Positions 15,367-23,567 are shown, counted from the first letter of the stretch. The stretch is DNA of 50,343 bases from Xenophilus sp. E41 (GCF_003671765.1 NZ_QPIB01000035.1:1-50343); one strand, 5' to 3'. The notes: generated from the letters alone by a model not told the origin. Program-made: numbers and translations.

Positions 15367-17693
15367 ACGAGCCGCCGGTGTCGGCGGTGGCGCCACCGCG
15401 GCGCTCGCGCGGCGTGCGCTGGGCGATCGGCGTCGGTGCCGCCGCCGTCACGGCGATCGGCCTGGTGCTGATGTTCCTGCTGGCCCAGGCGACCAACAAC
15501 CGCGCCCTCTACGAACGAAACTACGCGCGCCTGTTCACCATCAACGTCGTGGTGGCCGTGCTGCTGGTGCTGGTCATCGGCTGGGTGGCGTTCCGCCTCG
15601 TCCGCCGCCTGCGGCAGGGCAAGTTCGGCAGCCGCCTGCTGATCAAGCTGGCGGCCATCTTCGCGCTGGTCGGCGTGGTGCCGGGCATCCTGGTCTACAC
15701 CGTGTCCTACCAGTTCGTGGCCCGCTCCATCGAGAGCTGGTTCGACGTCAAGGTCGAGGGAGCACTCGACGCCGGCCTGAACCTGGGGCGCGCCACGCTC
15801 GACTCGCTGTCCGACGACCTCGCGGCCAAGACGCGGGCGGCGGGGGCGCAGCTGTCGCAGGTGCCGGACACCAGTGCCGGCCTGGCGCTCGACCGCCTGC
15901 GCGAGCAGCTCGGTGCGAGCAACGTCATGCTGTGGAGCTCCTCCGGCCAGCTCATCGCCAGCGCCGGCAGCTCGCGCTTCGAACTGAATCCCGAGCGGCC
16001 CTCGCCGCAGCTGCTGCGGCAGGTCCGCGCCGAGCGTGTGGTGTCCCACATCGAAGGTCTGGACGAGACCGCGGAGGCCAGTGCCGCCGCGGGCGCGGCG
16101 CCGGCGCCCGCGCTGGTCAAGGCGGTGGCCGTGGTGCCGCGGCCGGGCTTCGACCTGAGCAGCGAGCCGCGCTTCCTGCAGATCACGCAGGCGCTGCCGC
16201 CGGCCGTGGTGGCCAACGCGCTGGCCGTGCAGGAAGCCAACCGCGAGTACCAGGAGCGCGCCCTGGCCCGCGAAGGGCTGCGGCGCATGTACATCGGCAC
16301 GCTCACGCTCAGCCTGTTCCTCGCGGTCTTCGGCGCGGTGCTGCTGGCGGTGCTGTTCGGCAACCAGCTCGCGCGGCCGCTGCTCGTGCTGGCCGACGGC
16401 GTGCGCCAGGTGGCGGCCGGCGACCTGCGTCCCACGCAGGTGTCGCAGGGGCGTGACGAACTCGGCGGCCTCACACGCTCGTTCGCGGTGATGACGCAGC
16501 AGCTCGCCGATGCGCGTGCGGCCGTCGAGCAGAGCATGGGGCAGGTCGATGCGGCCCGTGCCAACCTGCAGACCATCCTGGACAACCTCACCTCCGGCGT
16601 CATCGTGCTCGATGCGGGCGGCGTCATCCGCTCCACCAACCCGGGCGCGACACGCGTGCTGCGTGCGCCGCTGGCCGCCTACGAGGGCCGGCCGCTGGCC
16701 GAGGTGCCCGGGCTCGCGGAATTCGCGCTGGGCGTGCAGCAGCAGTTCGACGAGTTCGAGGTCGATGCCGCGCAGCACGGCCTCGACCATTGGCAGCATG
16801 CCTACGAGCTGCATGCGAGCGGCACCGGCGTCGAGCGCAACGCCGTGAACATCGTCGCGCGCGGCGCCAGCCTGCCGGGCGCCGGGCGCCTGCTGGTGTT
16901 CGACGACATTTCGGAGATCGTCTCGGCCCAGCGCGCGCAGGCCTGGGGCGAGGTGGCGCGCCGCCTCGCGCACGAGATCAAGAACCCGCTCACGCCCATC
17001 CAGCTCTCGGCCGAGCGCCTGGAGATGAAGCTCAGCGGCAAGGTCGCCCCGCCCGAGGAGGCGGTGCTGACGAAGTCGGTGAAGACCATCGTCGACCAGG
17101 TCGATGCGATGAAGCGGCTGGTCAACGAATTCCGCGACTATGCGCGGCTGCCCACCGCGCAGCTGCATCCGGTCGACCTCAACGCCCTCGTCACCGACGT
17201 GCTGCATCTCTACGGCACCGAGAACGCCAAGGTGCCTGTGCAGGCCGAACTGGACCCGCGCTGTCCGCCCATTCGCGGCGACGAGCAACAACTTCGACAG
17301 GTAATTCACAACCTGTTGCAAAACGCCCAGGACGCCACCGAAGCGGCCGCCGCGGGCGCCGAGACGGTGCACCCGGTGATCATCCGCACCCGCCTCGCCG
17401 ACTCGGGCCAGCGCGTGCGTCTCACCGTGCTGGACAGTGGTTCCGGCTTTGCGCCGCATATCCTGCAGCGCGCTTTCGAGCCCTACGTGACCACCAAGAG
17501 CAAGGGCACCGGCTTGGGGCTCGCGGTCGTCAAGAAGATCGCCGACGAGCACGGCGCACGGGTCGAACTGTCCAACCGCAGCGCCGACGGGGCTGTGGCC
17601 GGTGCGCAAGTGTCGCTATCATTTGCGATAGCAGTCGAGCGGGCTGTCAACTCCTCCAAGAACGAACCCAAGACGTCCGCCCCGACCACCTGA
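15363..17693 (+). CDS. NtrY-like membrane sensor histidine kinase
   Basis: A 776-residue sensor kinase starting at TTG 15363, overlapping the DUF4390 stop. Membrane segments are seen at about residues 19-42, 59-78, 95-113 and 307-332, with an extracytoplasmic region between the last two. HAMP (about 333-385) and PAS (about 400-500) domains follow. The phosphorylated His is H537 in RRLAHEIKNPLTPIQLSAER, and the ATPase domain has NLLQNAQDAT, DSGSGFAP and KGTGLGLAVVKKI. This is the NtrY architecture. The short tail after GAQVSLSF coincides with a dispersed repeat copy. The response regulator follows 54 bp later; together they form a two-component system whose signal is not evident. Confidence 0.9.
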   Translation: MNEPPVSAVAPPRRSRGVRWAIGVGAAAVTAIGLVLMFLLAQATNNRALYERNYARLFTINVVVAVLLVLVIGWVAFRLVRRLRQGKFGSRLLIKLAAIFALVGVVPGILVYTVSYQFVARSIESWFDVKVEGALDAGLNLGRATLDSLSDDLAAKTRAAGAQLSQVPDTSAGLALDRLREQLGASNVMLWSSSGQLIASAGSSRFELNPERPSPQLLRQVRAERVVSHIEGLDETAEASAAAGAAPAPALVKAVAVVPRPGFDLSSEPRFLQITQALPPAVVANALAVQEANREYQERALAREGLRRMYIGTLTLSLFLAVFGAVLLAVLFGNQLARPLLVLADGVRQVAAGDLRPTQVSQGRDELGGLTRSFAVMTQQLADARAAVEQSMGQVDAARANLQTILDNLTSGVIVLDAGGVIRSTNPGATRVLRAPLAAYEGRPLAEVPGLAEFALGVQQQFDEFEVDAAQHGLDHWQHAYELHASGTGVERNAVNIVARGASLPGAGRLLVFDDISEIVSAQRAQAWGEVARRLAHEIKNPLTPIQLSAERLEMKLSGKVAPPEEAVLTKSVKTIVDQVDAMKRLVNEFRDYARLPTAQLHPVDLNALVTDVLHLYGTENAKVPVQAELDPRCPPIRGDEQQLRQVIHNLLQNAQDATEAAAAGAETVHPVIIRTRLADSGQRVRLTVLDSGSGFAPHILQRAFEPYVTTKSKGTGLGLAVVKKIADEHGARVELSNRSADGAVAGAQVSLSFAIAVERAVNSSKNEPKTSAPTT
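17613..17660 (+). repeat. Dispersed repeat copy at the kinase C-terminus
   Basis: GCTATC (17615-17620) pairs perfectly with GATAGC (17627-17632) around ATTTGC, followed by AGTCGAGCGGGC. The first hairpin is intact, while the second part resembles the family only loosely. The copy encodes the last part of the kinase after its conserved ATPase domain. Confidence 0.55.
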
Positions 17694-17747
17694 TCGTCTG
17701 GTGTGCGGGCGACCGATCACTCAACGCGAGCAAGCACACAAACATTC

Positions 17748-18446
17748 ATGGCAAACATCCTGGTGGTCGACGACGAATTGGGGATCCGAGACCTGCTCTT
17801 CGAAATCCTCAATGACGAAGGCCACAACGTCGAGCTCGCGGAGAACGCCTCCGAGGCCCGTGCCGCGCGGCAGCGGGCCCGCCCCGACCTCGTGCTGCTC
17901 GACATCTGGATGCCCGACACGGACGGCGTCACGCTGCTCAAGGAATGGTCCACGGCCAACCTGCTGAGCATGCCCGTCATCATGATGAGCGGCCACGCGA
18001 CGATCGACACGGCCGTGGAAGCGACGCGCATCGGCGCCTTCGCCTTCCTCGAGAAGCCCATCACCATGCAGAAGCTGCTCAAGGCGGTGGAGCAGGGCCT
18101 CGCGCGCGAGGACGCACGACGCGCCGCAGCCAGCGTGGTGCCGCCGGCCGCCGGCTTTGCGCCCACCGTCACCAGCGGCAGCGTGCCGGGTGCGATGGCC
18201 GCAGCGCTGGCCCCCGTGCCGGTGGTCGACCCGGGCCCGCAGGCGCTGCAGAGCTTCGACCTCGACCGCCCCCTGCGCGATGCGCGCGATGGTTTCGAGA
18301 AGGCCTACTTCGAGTTCCACCTCGCGATGGAAAACGGCTCGATGACGCGCGTGGCCGAGAAGACCGGCCTCGAACGCACCCACCTCTACAGAAAACTCAA
18401 GCAACTCGGCGTCGACCTGTCGAGGGGCCGCAGAAGCGCTGTATAA
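17748..18446 (+). CDS. Response regulator with Fis-type HTH, lacking the AAA+ domain
   Basis: A 232-residue regulator. The receiver domain (residues 1-120) has the acidic pair in ILVVDDE, the phosphoacceptor D52 in LVLLDIWMPD, and LEKPI. A Pro/Ala-rich linker follows (about 130-170). The C-terminus, MENGSMTRVAEKTGLERTHL then YRKLKQLG, is a Fis-family DNA-binding helix-turn-helix. The sigma-54 AAA+ module of NtrX is missing. It is the obvious partner of the NtrY-like kinase upstream. The ATG at 17748 starts at MANILVVDDE, as receivers normally do; an upstream in-frame ATG at 17703 would add 15 residues. Its TAA stop is part of a TATAAT box in front of tRNA-Phe. Confidence 0.9.
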   Translation: MANILVVDDELGIRDLLFEILNDEGHNVELAENASEARAARQRARPDLVLLDIWMPDTDGVTLLKEWSTANLLSMPVIMMSGHATIDTAVEATRIGAFAFLEKPITMQKLLKAVEQGLAREDARRAAASVVPPAAGFAPTVTSGSVPGAMAAALAPVPVVDPGPQALQSFDLDRPLRDARDGFEKAYFEFHLAMENGSMTRVAEKTGLERTHLYRKLKQLGVDLSRGRRSAV

Positions 18447-18447
18447 T
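18442..18447 (+). promoter_or_regulatory. Candidate -10 box for tRNA-Phe
   Basis: A perfect TATAAT hexamer, 35 bp upstream of the tRNA, contains the TAA stop codon of the response regulator. The upstream -35 region is weak (CTGTCG at 18417-18422, with long spacing). The GC-rich sequence after the box (GGCTCCCTCGG) resembles the discriminators of growth-regulated stable-RNA promoters. Confidence 0.6.
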
Positions 18448-18481
18448 CTGAGGCTCCCTCGGTTCCACCCGGAAGCGAGAC

Positions 18482-18557
18482 GGCCCGGTAGCTCAGTTGG
18501 TAGAGCAGCGGATTGAAAATCCGCGTGTCGGTGGTTCGATTCCGCCCCAGGCCACCA
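18482..18557 (+). tRNA. trnF: tRNA-Phe (anticodon GAA) with an acceptor-stem mismatch
   Basis: A 76-nt cloverleaf with the anticodon stem GCGGA/TCCGC around TTGAAAA (anticodon GAA), T arm GGTGG TTCGATT CCGCC, discriminator A and encoded CCA. The acceptor stem is GGCCCGG against CCAGGCC, so position 5 (C) faces A at position 68 (18549). Six of seven pairs are intact, and the expected base there would be G. A candidate promoter and a clear terminator surround the gene, so it looks expressed. Confidence 0.95.
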
Positions 18558-18563
18558 AACAGC

Positions 18564-18599
18564 AAGGCCCTTGATTCGTCACCGGATCAAGGGCCTTTT
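18564..18599 (+). terminator. Intrinsic terminator after tRNA-Phe
   Basis: AAGGCCCTTGAT (18564-18575) pairs perfectly with ATCAAGGGCCTT (18586-18597), and the T run TTTTCTCTT follows. It ends the tRNA transcript in front of the convergent phospholipase gene. Confidence 0.93.
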
Positions 18600-18660
18600 C
18601 TCTTGCCTCGCCCACGCGAGGAGGCGGAGCACGCAACCAACGGGCCGCGTGCGCCCGCCC

Positions 18661-19914
18661 TTAGAAGTCCACCAGGCTCACCCCCACGCTGAACACCGTC
18701 CGCTTGCGGTTGTAGTCGACCAGCGTGTCCCCGTACCCGTGGAAGAGCTGAGTGTGGAAGCGCAGGTTGCTCTTGGCCGGATCGCCGATGGCGCGCATCC
18801 ATTCCAGCTTGACCGACCCGCGGCCGGTGCCGCCGATGGCACCGCGCACGGTGGCGGCCAGCGTGTTGTCCTTGTTCACGTACCAGCTGCCGGTGATCTC
18901 GCTGTGGCCGAGGTAGTTGGTGATGTCGGGGTTGTCGTCGTCGGCCGCGCTCTCTTGGATGCGCTTCCAGATCTTGGCGGTGATGGCGAACTGGTTGTCC
19001 AGTTCCATGCCGCCCATCAGGTACACGCGGTTCCAGCTGCGCGACAGCGGCAGGCTCTGCCCGTTCGACTGGTGCACGATGCCCAGACCCGCATAGCGCC
19101 AGCGCCAGCCGCCCGGCAGCTTCACGTCGGTGGGGTAGACGTACATCAGCTCCGGCTCGTGGTCGGTTGTGCGGAAGGGCCGCGAGATGTCGCCGTTGAA
19201 GAGCTGCCAGGTCGACTGCTGCGAGTAGGCGAACCACAGCGAATCCTTCTTCACCGGGTCGCCTTGCGTCAGCATGCCCTGCGCCAGCTTGGTCCGCACC
19301 GACAGGCCGATGCGCATCTCGTTGGCCTGGTAGTTCACCGACTCGGCGGTGTGGCCGGGCGAGGGCGAGGTGGGCGTCTCGGGCTTGTGGTTGGCGGTGG
19401 ACACCGACAGGTTCAGCGGCCGGTAGCCGCGGAAGGTGAAGGTGCCGCAGTCGGTGCCGTTCTCCAGTTCCCAGAAGCGCGACAGCGTGGAGTACTGGCG
19501 GTTGCGGCAGCCTTCGTCGTCGACCGTCACCACGCGCGTCGCAGGCACGTTCGCATCGACCGGCTGCCCGGCCGCCGGAGCGCCCTGCGGCTGCGCACTG
19601 GCCAGCGCGGCGGGCGCTGCGGGCACGGCGGCGGCGGGCAGCGTCTGCTGCTGCGCCCAGCGGTCGAAGCAGGCCAGGCGCGCGTCCTTGTCGGCGCCCA
19701 GCCGCGTGCACTGCTGCCAGGTGAGCTGCGCGTCGGCCAGCGGGCTCGCAGGCTCGCCCGAGGGGGCGGTTTGCGCCTGGGCACCGGCGGCGCACAGGGC
19801 CGCCGCGGCGGCCACGGTCCAGGGCTGCAGGGAAGAAAGACGCCCTATCAGGGCGCCGGCGAAATTCGGGTCATCACGACGGGCCGTTTGGCCTCGTCGC
19901 CTGCGTGTTGCCAT
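18661..19914 (-). CDS. pldA: Outer-membrane phospholipase A
   Basis: A 417-residue precursor of the OMPLA family, a calcium-dependent, dimeric outer-membrane phospholipase. The catalytic signature is GIVHQSNGQS, with H281 and S283; N295 in SRSWNRVY completes the triad at the same spacing as E. coli His142/Ser144/Asn156. A signal segment (WTVAAAAALCAAGAQAQ) and a long, Ala/Pro-rich N-terminal region of about 100 residues precede the barrel; that extension is longer than in enterobacteria. The last residues, FSVGVSLVDF, end in Phe like other barrel proteins. The start overlaps the end of the upstream lipoprotein gene by 67 bp, so an internal start is possible. Confidence 0.9.
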   Translation of the reverse strand: MATRRRRGQTARRDDPNFAGALIGRLSSLQPWTVAAAAALCAAGAQAQTAPSGEPASPLADAQLTWQQCTRLGADKDARLACFDRWAQQQTLPAAAVPAAPAALASAQPQGAPAAGQPVDANVPATRVVTVDDEGCRNRQYSTLSRFWELENGTDCGTFTFRGYRPLNLSVSTANHKPETPTSPSPGHTAESVNYQANEMRIGLSVRTKLAQGMLTQGDPVKKDSLWFAYSQQSTWQLFNGDISRPFRTTDHEPELMYVYPTDVKLPGGWRWRYAGLGIVHQSNGQSLPLSRSWNRVYLMGGMELDNQFAITAKIWKRIQESAADDDNPDITNYLGHSEITGSWYVNKDNTLAATVRGAIGGTGRGSVKLEWMRAIGDPAKSNLRFHTQLFHGYGDTLVDYNRKRTVFSVGVSLVDF

Positions 19915-20312
19915 GTTCCTTTGAACTCCTTGCCGCAGGAGTCGGGCTGCACCGCCAGCGCCCAGGTGGCGCTGATCGACCGGCCGTCCTCCGATTCATC
20001 GAGGGCGAGCATGCCCTCGTCGTCGATGTCGCCCGCGAGCTGGGCCACGCCGGCGGGGCGGGTCAGTCGACCGCGCACACCCGCGTATTCGGGATGCGGG
20101 CCCAGTTCCGCCGTGGCGTCGGGCTGTCCTTCGATGCGGACCTGCCAACGCCCGTAGAAAGTGTCCACCGGCTGGGCCTCGGGGCCGCGTGCGCAGTCGG
20201 CGCTCGTGTGCGTAGGCGCAGCGCCTCTGTCCGTCTGCATGCCATTTTGGCCCGCAGCGCCCGCACAGCCTGCGCAGGCAGCTATCAGAAATGTAGCGAC
20301 AAGTGTCTTCAT
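19848..20312 (-). CDS. Putative lipoprotein of unknown function
   Basis: A 154-residue protein starting MKTLVATFLIAACAGCAG, a lipoprotein signal with Cys at the lipobox. The mature part contains FYGRWQVRIEGQPDATAELG and a WALAVQPDSCGKEFKGTW segment, suggesting a small beta-structured domain. I do not recognise the family. The start ATGA overlaps the stop of the Rep helicase, and the end overlaps pldA, so the three genes appear to be one transcription unit. The signal-peptide coding region is a copy of the dispersed GCTAT repeat. Confidence 0.75.
   Translation of the reverse strand: MKTLVATFLIAACAGCAGAAGQNGMQTDRGAAPTHTSADCARGPEAQPVDTFYGRWQVRIEGQPDATAELGPHPEYAGVRGRLTRPAGVAQLAGDIDDEGMLALDESEDGRSISATWALAVQPDSCGKEFKGTWQHAGDEAKRPVVMTRISPAP
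20240..20298 (-). repeat. Dispersed double-hairpin repeat forming a lipoprotein signal
   Basis: On the minus strand the sequence reads GCTACATTTCTGATAGCTGC, then a GC-rich part ending GGGCGCTGCGGGCC. That last 14-mer is identical to the intergenic copy at 40453-40466. The frame used encodes TFLIAACAGCAGAAGQNG, the signal segment of the lipoprotein gene. Confidence 0.8.
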
Positions 20313-22399
20313 GAGGTCCCGGCCGCGGCGGCCGCGGCGGCCGCGGCGGCGGCGCTGGCCTGCGCCTTGCGTGCGAATTCCTCGCGCAGGGCCTTGAGCT
20401 TGGCGCGCGGATCTTCCTTGGCGGTGGTCTTGTCCAGCGCCATCTCGGCGATGAAGCGGCTGGGCAGGGCCTGCACCATCTCGCGGCCCTTCTTGCGGCG
20501 CTTGGTCCAGCTCACGGCCAGGCTGCGCTGCGCGCGGGTGATGCCCACGTACATGAGGCGGCGCTCTTCCTGCAGGCGCTCGAGCACGCTCTCGTTGACC
20601 TTCTCCTGCCGGCCCTCGTCGTCGTCGAGCTTGAAGGGCAGCAGGCCCTCGTTGACGCCGATCAGCAGCACGTGCGGCCACTCCAGCCCCTTGGAGGCAT
20701 GCAGCGTCGACAGCGTGAGCACGTTCTGGTCCTGCTCGCGCTCGCTGATGGTCGACAGCAGCGAGATCGTCTGGGCCACCTCCAGCAGGCTCTTGGGCTC
20801 TTCGCCGACCGCGTCGGCGCCGCTCGCATCGGCGATCTTGCCGCCGCAGCGCTGGGCCATCCAGTCGCAGAACTCCATGACGTTGGTCCAGCGCGCGGCC
20901 GCGGCCTGCTCGCTGTCCTCACCGTCGTAGAGGTGCTGCTCGTAGCCGATCTCCTTGAGCCAGGTGTCGAGGAAGGCGCGCGCGTCCTCGGCGCCCTTGG
21001 TGTGGCGTGCGCGGTACTCCAGGTCGTTGATGTAGCGGCCGAACTCGTGCAGGCCCTCGATGCCGCGCTTGCCGACGGCACTGGGCAGCGAGTTGGAGAA
21101 CAGCGCCTCGAACAGGCTCTGCTTGTACTGCGTGGCGAACACGCCCAGTTGCTGCAGCGTGGTGTGGCCGATGCCGCGCTTGGGCGTGGTCACGGCGCGC
21201 AGGAAGGCCGGGTCGTCGTCGTTGTTGACCCACAGGCGAAACCACCCGCACAGGTCCTTGATCTCGGCGCGGTCGAAGAAGCTCTGGCCGCCCGACACCT
21301 TGTACGGAATCTGCGCCCGGCGCAGGGCCTGCTCGAACACGCGCGCCTGGTGGTTGGCTCGGTAGAGGATGGCGAAGTCGCGCCACTCCTTGTGCTGCGA
21401 GGTCTCGCGCAGGCCGAGGATGCGCGCCACCGCGCGTTCGGCCTCGTGCTGCTCGTTGTCGCAGTCGACCACGCGCACCGGCTCGCCCTCGCCCAGTTCG
21501 CTGAACAGCGTCTTGGGAAAGAGCTTGGGGTTCGGCCCGATCACGTTGTTGGCCGCGCGCAGGATGGCGCTGGTGGAGCGGTAGTTCTGCTCCAGCTTGA
21601 TGACCTTGAGCTGCGGGTAGTCCACCGGCAGCTTCTTGAGGTTGTCCAGCGTCGCGCCGCGCCAGCCGTAGATGGACTGGTCGTCGTCGCCCACCGCGGT
21701 GAAGCTGCCGCGCGTGCCGGCCAGCGCCTTGAGCACCTCGTACTGCGTGGCGTTGGTGTCCTGGTACTCGTCCACCAGGATGTGGCCCAGCTGCTTCTGC
21801 CACTTCTCGCGCACCTCGGGGTACTTCTGCAGCAGCGCCAGCGGCATGCCGATCAGGTCGTCGAAGTCCACGCTCTGGTAGGCCGCCAGCCGTTCCTCGT
21901 AGCGGGCCATGATGCGGGCGGTGACGCGCTCGTTGTCGTCCTGCGCCTGGGCCTCGGCCTCGGCGGCGTTCAGGCCCATGTTCTTCCACTTGCTGATGGT
22001 CCACTGCCAGGTGCGCGCGGTGGCCGCATCGGTGGTGCCGCCGGCGTCCTTGAGGATCTTCGTCACGTCGTCGGCATCGAGGATGCTGAACTGGGGCTTG
22101 AGGCCCAGTACGCCGCCGTCCTCGCGCATCATGCGCACCCCCAGCGCGTGGAAGGTGCAGACGATCACGTGCTTCGCGTCGCGGCCGATCAGCCCCTTGG
22201 CCCGCTCGCGCATCTCCGCCGCGGCCTTGTTCGTGAAGGTGATGGCCGCGATGCGCTTGGGCTCCAGCCCGGCCTGGATCAGCCGCGCGATCTTGTGCGT
22301 GATCACGCGCGTCTTGCCCGACCCCGCACCCGCGAGCACGAGGCATGGGCCGTGCAGGTAGTTGACGGCGTCCTGCTGGGCGAGGTTGAGACCGGACAT
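20309..22399 (-). CDS. rep: ATP-dependent DNA helicase Rep (UvrD family)
   Basis: A 696-residue superfamily 1A helicase that unwinds DNA 3' to 5' and clears replication forks. Motifs in order are AGAGSGKTRV (Walker A, residues 23-32), DEYQDTN, VGDDDQSIYGWRGA, LEQNYRST, TLHASKGLEWPHV and RRLMYVGITRAQRS. The length and the order of domains fit Rep better than the longer UvrD, although the two are close. The start MSGLNLAQQDAVNY at 22399 matches the family; a longer frame upstream is not conserved-looking. The C-terminus ends in a run of about eleven Ala residues encoded by a (CGGCGGCCG)-type tract. Its TGA overlaps the ATG of the lipoprotein gene. Confidence 0.93.
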   Translation of the reverse strand: MSGLNLAQQDAVNYLHGPCLVLAGAGSGKTRVITHKIARLIQAGLEPKRIAAITFTNKAAAEMRERAKGLIGRDAKHVIVCTFHALGVRMMREDGGVLGLKPQFSILDADDVTKILKDAGGTTDAATARTWQWTISKWKNMGLNAAEAEAQAQDDNERVTARIMARYEERLAAYQSVDFDDLIGMPLALLQKYPEVREKWQKQLGHILVDEYQDTNATQYEVLKALAGTRGSFTAVGDDDQSIYGWRGATLDNLKKLPVDYPQLKVIKLEQNYRSTSAILRAANNVIGPNPKLFPKTLFSELGEGEPVRVVDCDNEQHEAERAVARILGLRETSQHKEWRDFAILYRANHQARVFEQALRRAQIPYKVSGGQSFFDRAEIKDLCGWFRLWVNNDDDPAFLRAVTTPKRGIGHTTLQQLGVFATQYKQSLFEALFSNSLPSAVGKRGIEGLHEFGRYINDLEYRARHTKGAEDARAFLDTWLKEIGYEQHLYDGEDSEQAAAARWTNVMEFCDWMAQRCGGKIADASGADAVGEEPKSLLEVAQTISLLSTISEREQDQNVLTLSTLHASKGLEWPHVLLIGVNEGLLPFKLDDDEGRQEKVNESVLERLQEERRLMYVGITRAQRSLAVSWTKRRKKGREMVQALPSRFIAEMALDKTTAKEDPRAKLKALREEFARKAQASAAAAAAAAAAAGTS
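20320..20355 (+). repeat. Short GC-only tandem repeat in the rep 3' end
   Basis: About four units of a 9-bp sequence, GGCCGCGGC, with a trailing GGC triplet. It encodes the poly-Ala tail of the Rep helicase immediately before the overlapping lipoprotein start. Changes by whole units keep the reading frame. Confidence 0.75.
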
Positions 22400-22562
22400 G
22401 GAGGCGGGAGCGTGGGAGGGCGGCGCGAAGGGCCGGGCGGCGCCGCGAAAAGCGAAGCGCCGAATCATACGGAAGGCGCTTTCCGCGATGCGGGGTGGCG
22501 CTGTGCGGCCGCATCGCACGGCGCAGGGGCCATTGGGCGCGCCGGGCACAATCGCCCGCGCC

Positions 22563-23549
22563 GTGCTTGCCATCTTCCTCGTCACCTTTCCCTTCTTCGC
22601 GCTGATCGCGGCCGGCTACGCCGCGGCGCGCGGGCGCATCCTGCCGCTGGAGGCGATCCCGGGGCTCAACGCCTTCGTCCTGTACTTCGCGCTGCCGTGC
22701 ATGCTGTACCGCTTCGGCGCCAACACGCCGATCGCGCAACTGCTCGATGGCCCCGTGGCCCTGGTGTGGGGCGTCGCGGCCTTCATCGTCGTCGGCCTGG
22801 CGGTGGGGCTGGCGCGGCGCGGCGGGCTGGGCTGGAACGATGCGGCCTTCGGCGCGCTGGTCGCGGCCTTTCCCAACACGGGCTTCATGGGCGTGCCGTT
22901 GCTGGCCGCCATCCTCGGCCCCTCGGCCGCGGGGCCGGTCATGATCACCATCGCCTTCGACATGGTGGTCACCTCGTCGCTGTGCATCGCGCTGTCGCGC
23001 CTGGACGCCGGCACCGGCGCGGCCGGCGAGCGCGCCGCCGCGCAGGCGGTGCGCAAGGCGCTGGCGGGCATCCTGCGCAACCCGATGCCGTGGTCCATCC
23101 TGCTGGGCGCCCTGGCCTCGGCGCTGCAGTGGCGCCTGCCCGGGCCGATCGACAGGACGGTGGCCATGCTGGCCGAGGCCGCTTCGCCGGCGGCGCTCTT
23201 CACCATCGGCGCGGTCCTGGCGCGTTCGGCCCTGCTCGCGCAGGCCGGCGGGGCGCGGCCGCCGCGCCGGGCGGCGTTGGGGGACGTGCTGTCGGTGGTG
23301 CTCGTGAAGCTGCTGCTGCACCCGCTGCTGGTGGCGGGGCTGTGCTGGGCCGTGCGGGCGGTGGGCCTGCCGCTCTCGGCGCCGGCCGTTGCAGCACTGG
23401 TGCTGGTGGCCGCGCTGTCGAGCGCAAGCAACGTGTCGATGCTGGCCGAGCGCTACGGCGCCGACAACGGGCGCATCGCCCGCATCATCCTGTGGACCAC
23501 GGTGGCCGCCTTCTTCAGCTTCCCGATCGCGGTGGACTGGGTGCGCTGA
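22563..23549 (+). CDS. AEC family transporter
   Basis: A 328-residue inner-membrane protein with about ten hydrophobic segments in two halves, as in the auxin efflux carrier (AEC) family. Typical parts are FPFFALIAAGYAAARG at the N-terminus, the LNAFVLYFALPCMLYRFG segment, FPNTGFMGVPLLAA (the conserved NTGFMG motif) and ASNVSMLAERYGAD near the end. Bacterial members export or take up small carboxylates and similar compounds; the substrate cannot be named. The start is taken as GTG 22563, which gives the family N-terminus; no strong ribosome-binding site is seen. It is transcribed divergently from rep. Confidence 0.85.
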   Translation: MLAIFLVTFPFFALIAAGYAAARGRILPLEAIPGLNAFVLYFALPCMLYRFGANTPIAQLLDGPVALVWGVAAFIVVGLAVGLARRGGLGWNDAAFGALVAAFPNTGFMGVPLLAAILGPSAAGPVMITIAFDMVVTSSLCIALSRLDAGTGAAGERAAAQAVRKALAGILRNPMPWSILLGALASALQWRLPGPIDRTVAMLAEAASPAALFTIGAVLARSALLAQAGGARPPRRAALGDVLSVVLVKLLLHPLLVAGLCWAVRAVGLPLSAPAVAALVLVAALSSASNVSMLAERYGADNGRIARIILWTTVAAFFSFPIAVDWVR

Positions 23550-23567
23550 ACGGCTGCTCGCTGCGGG

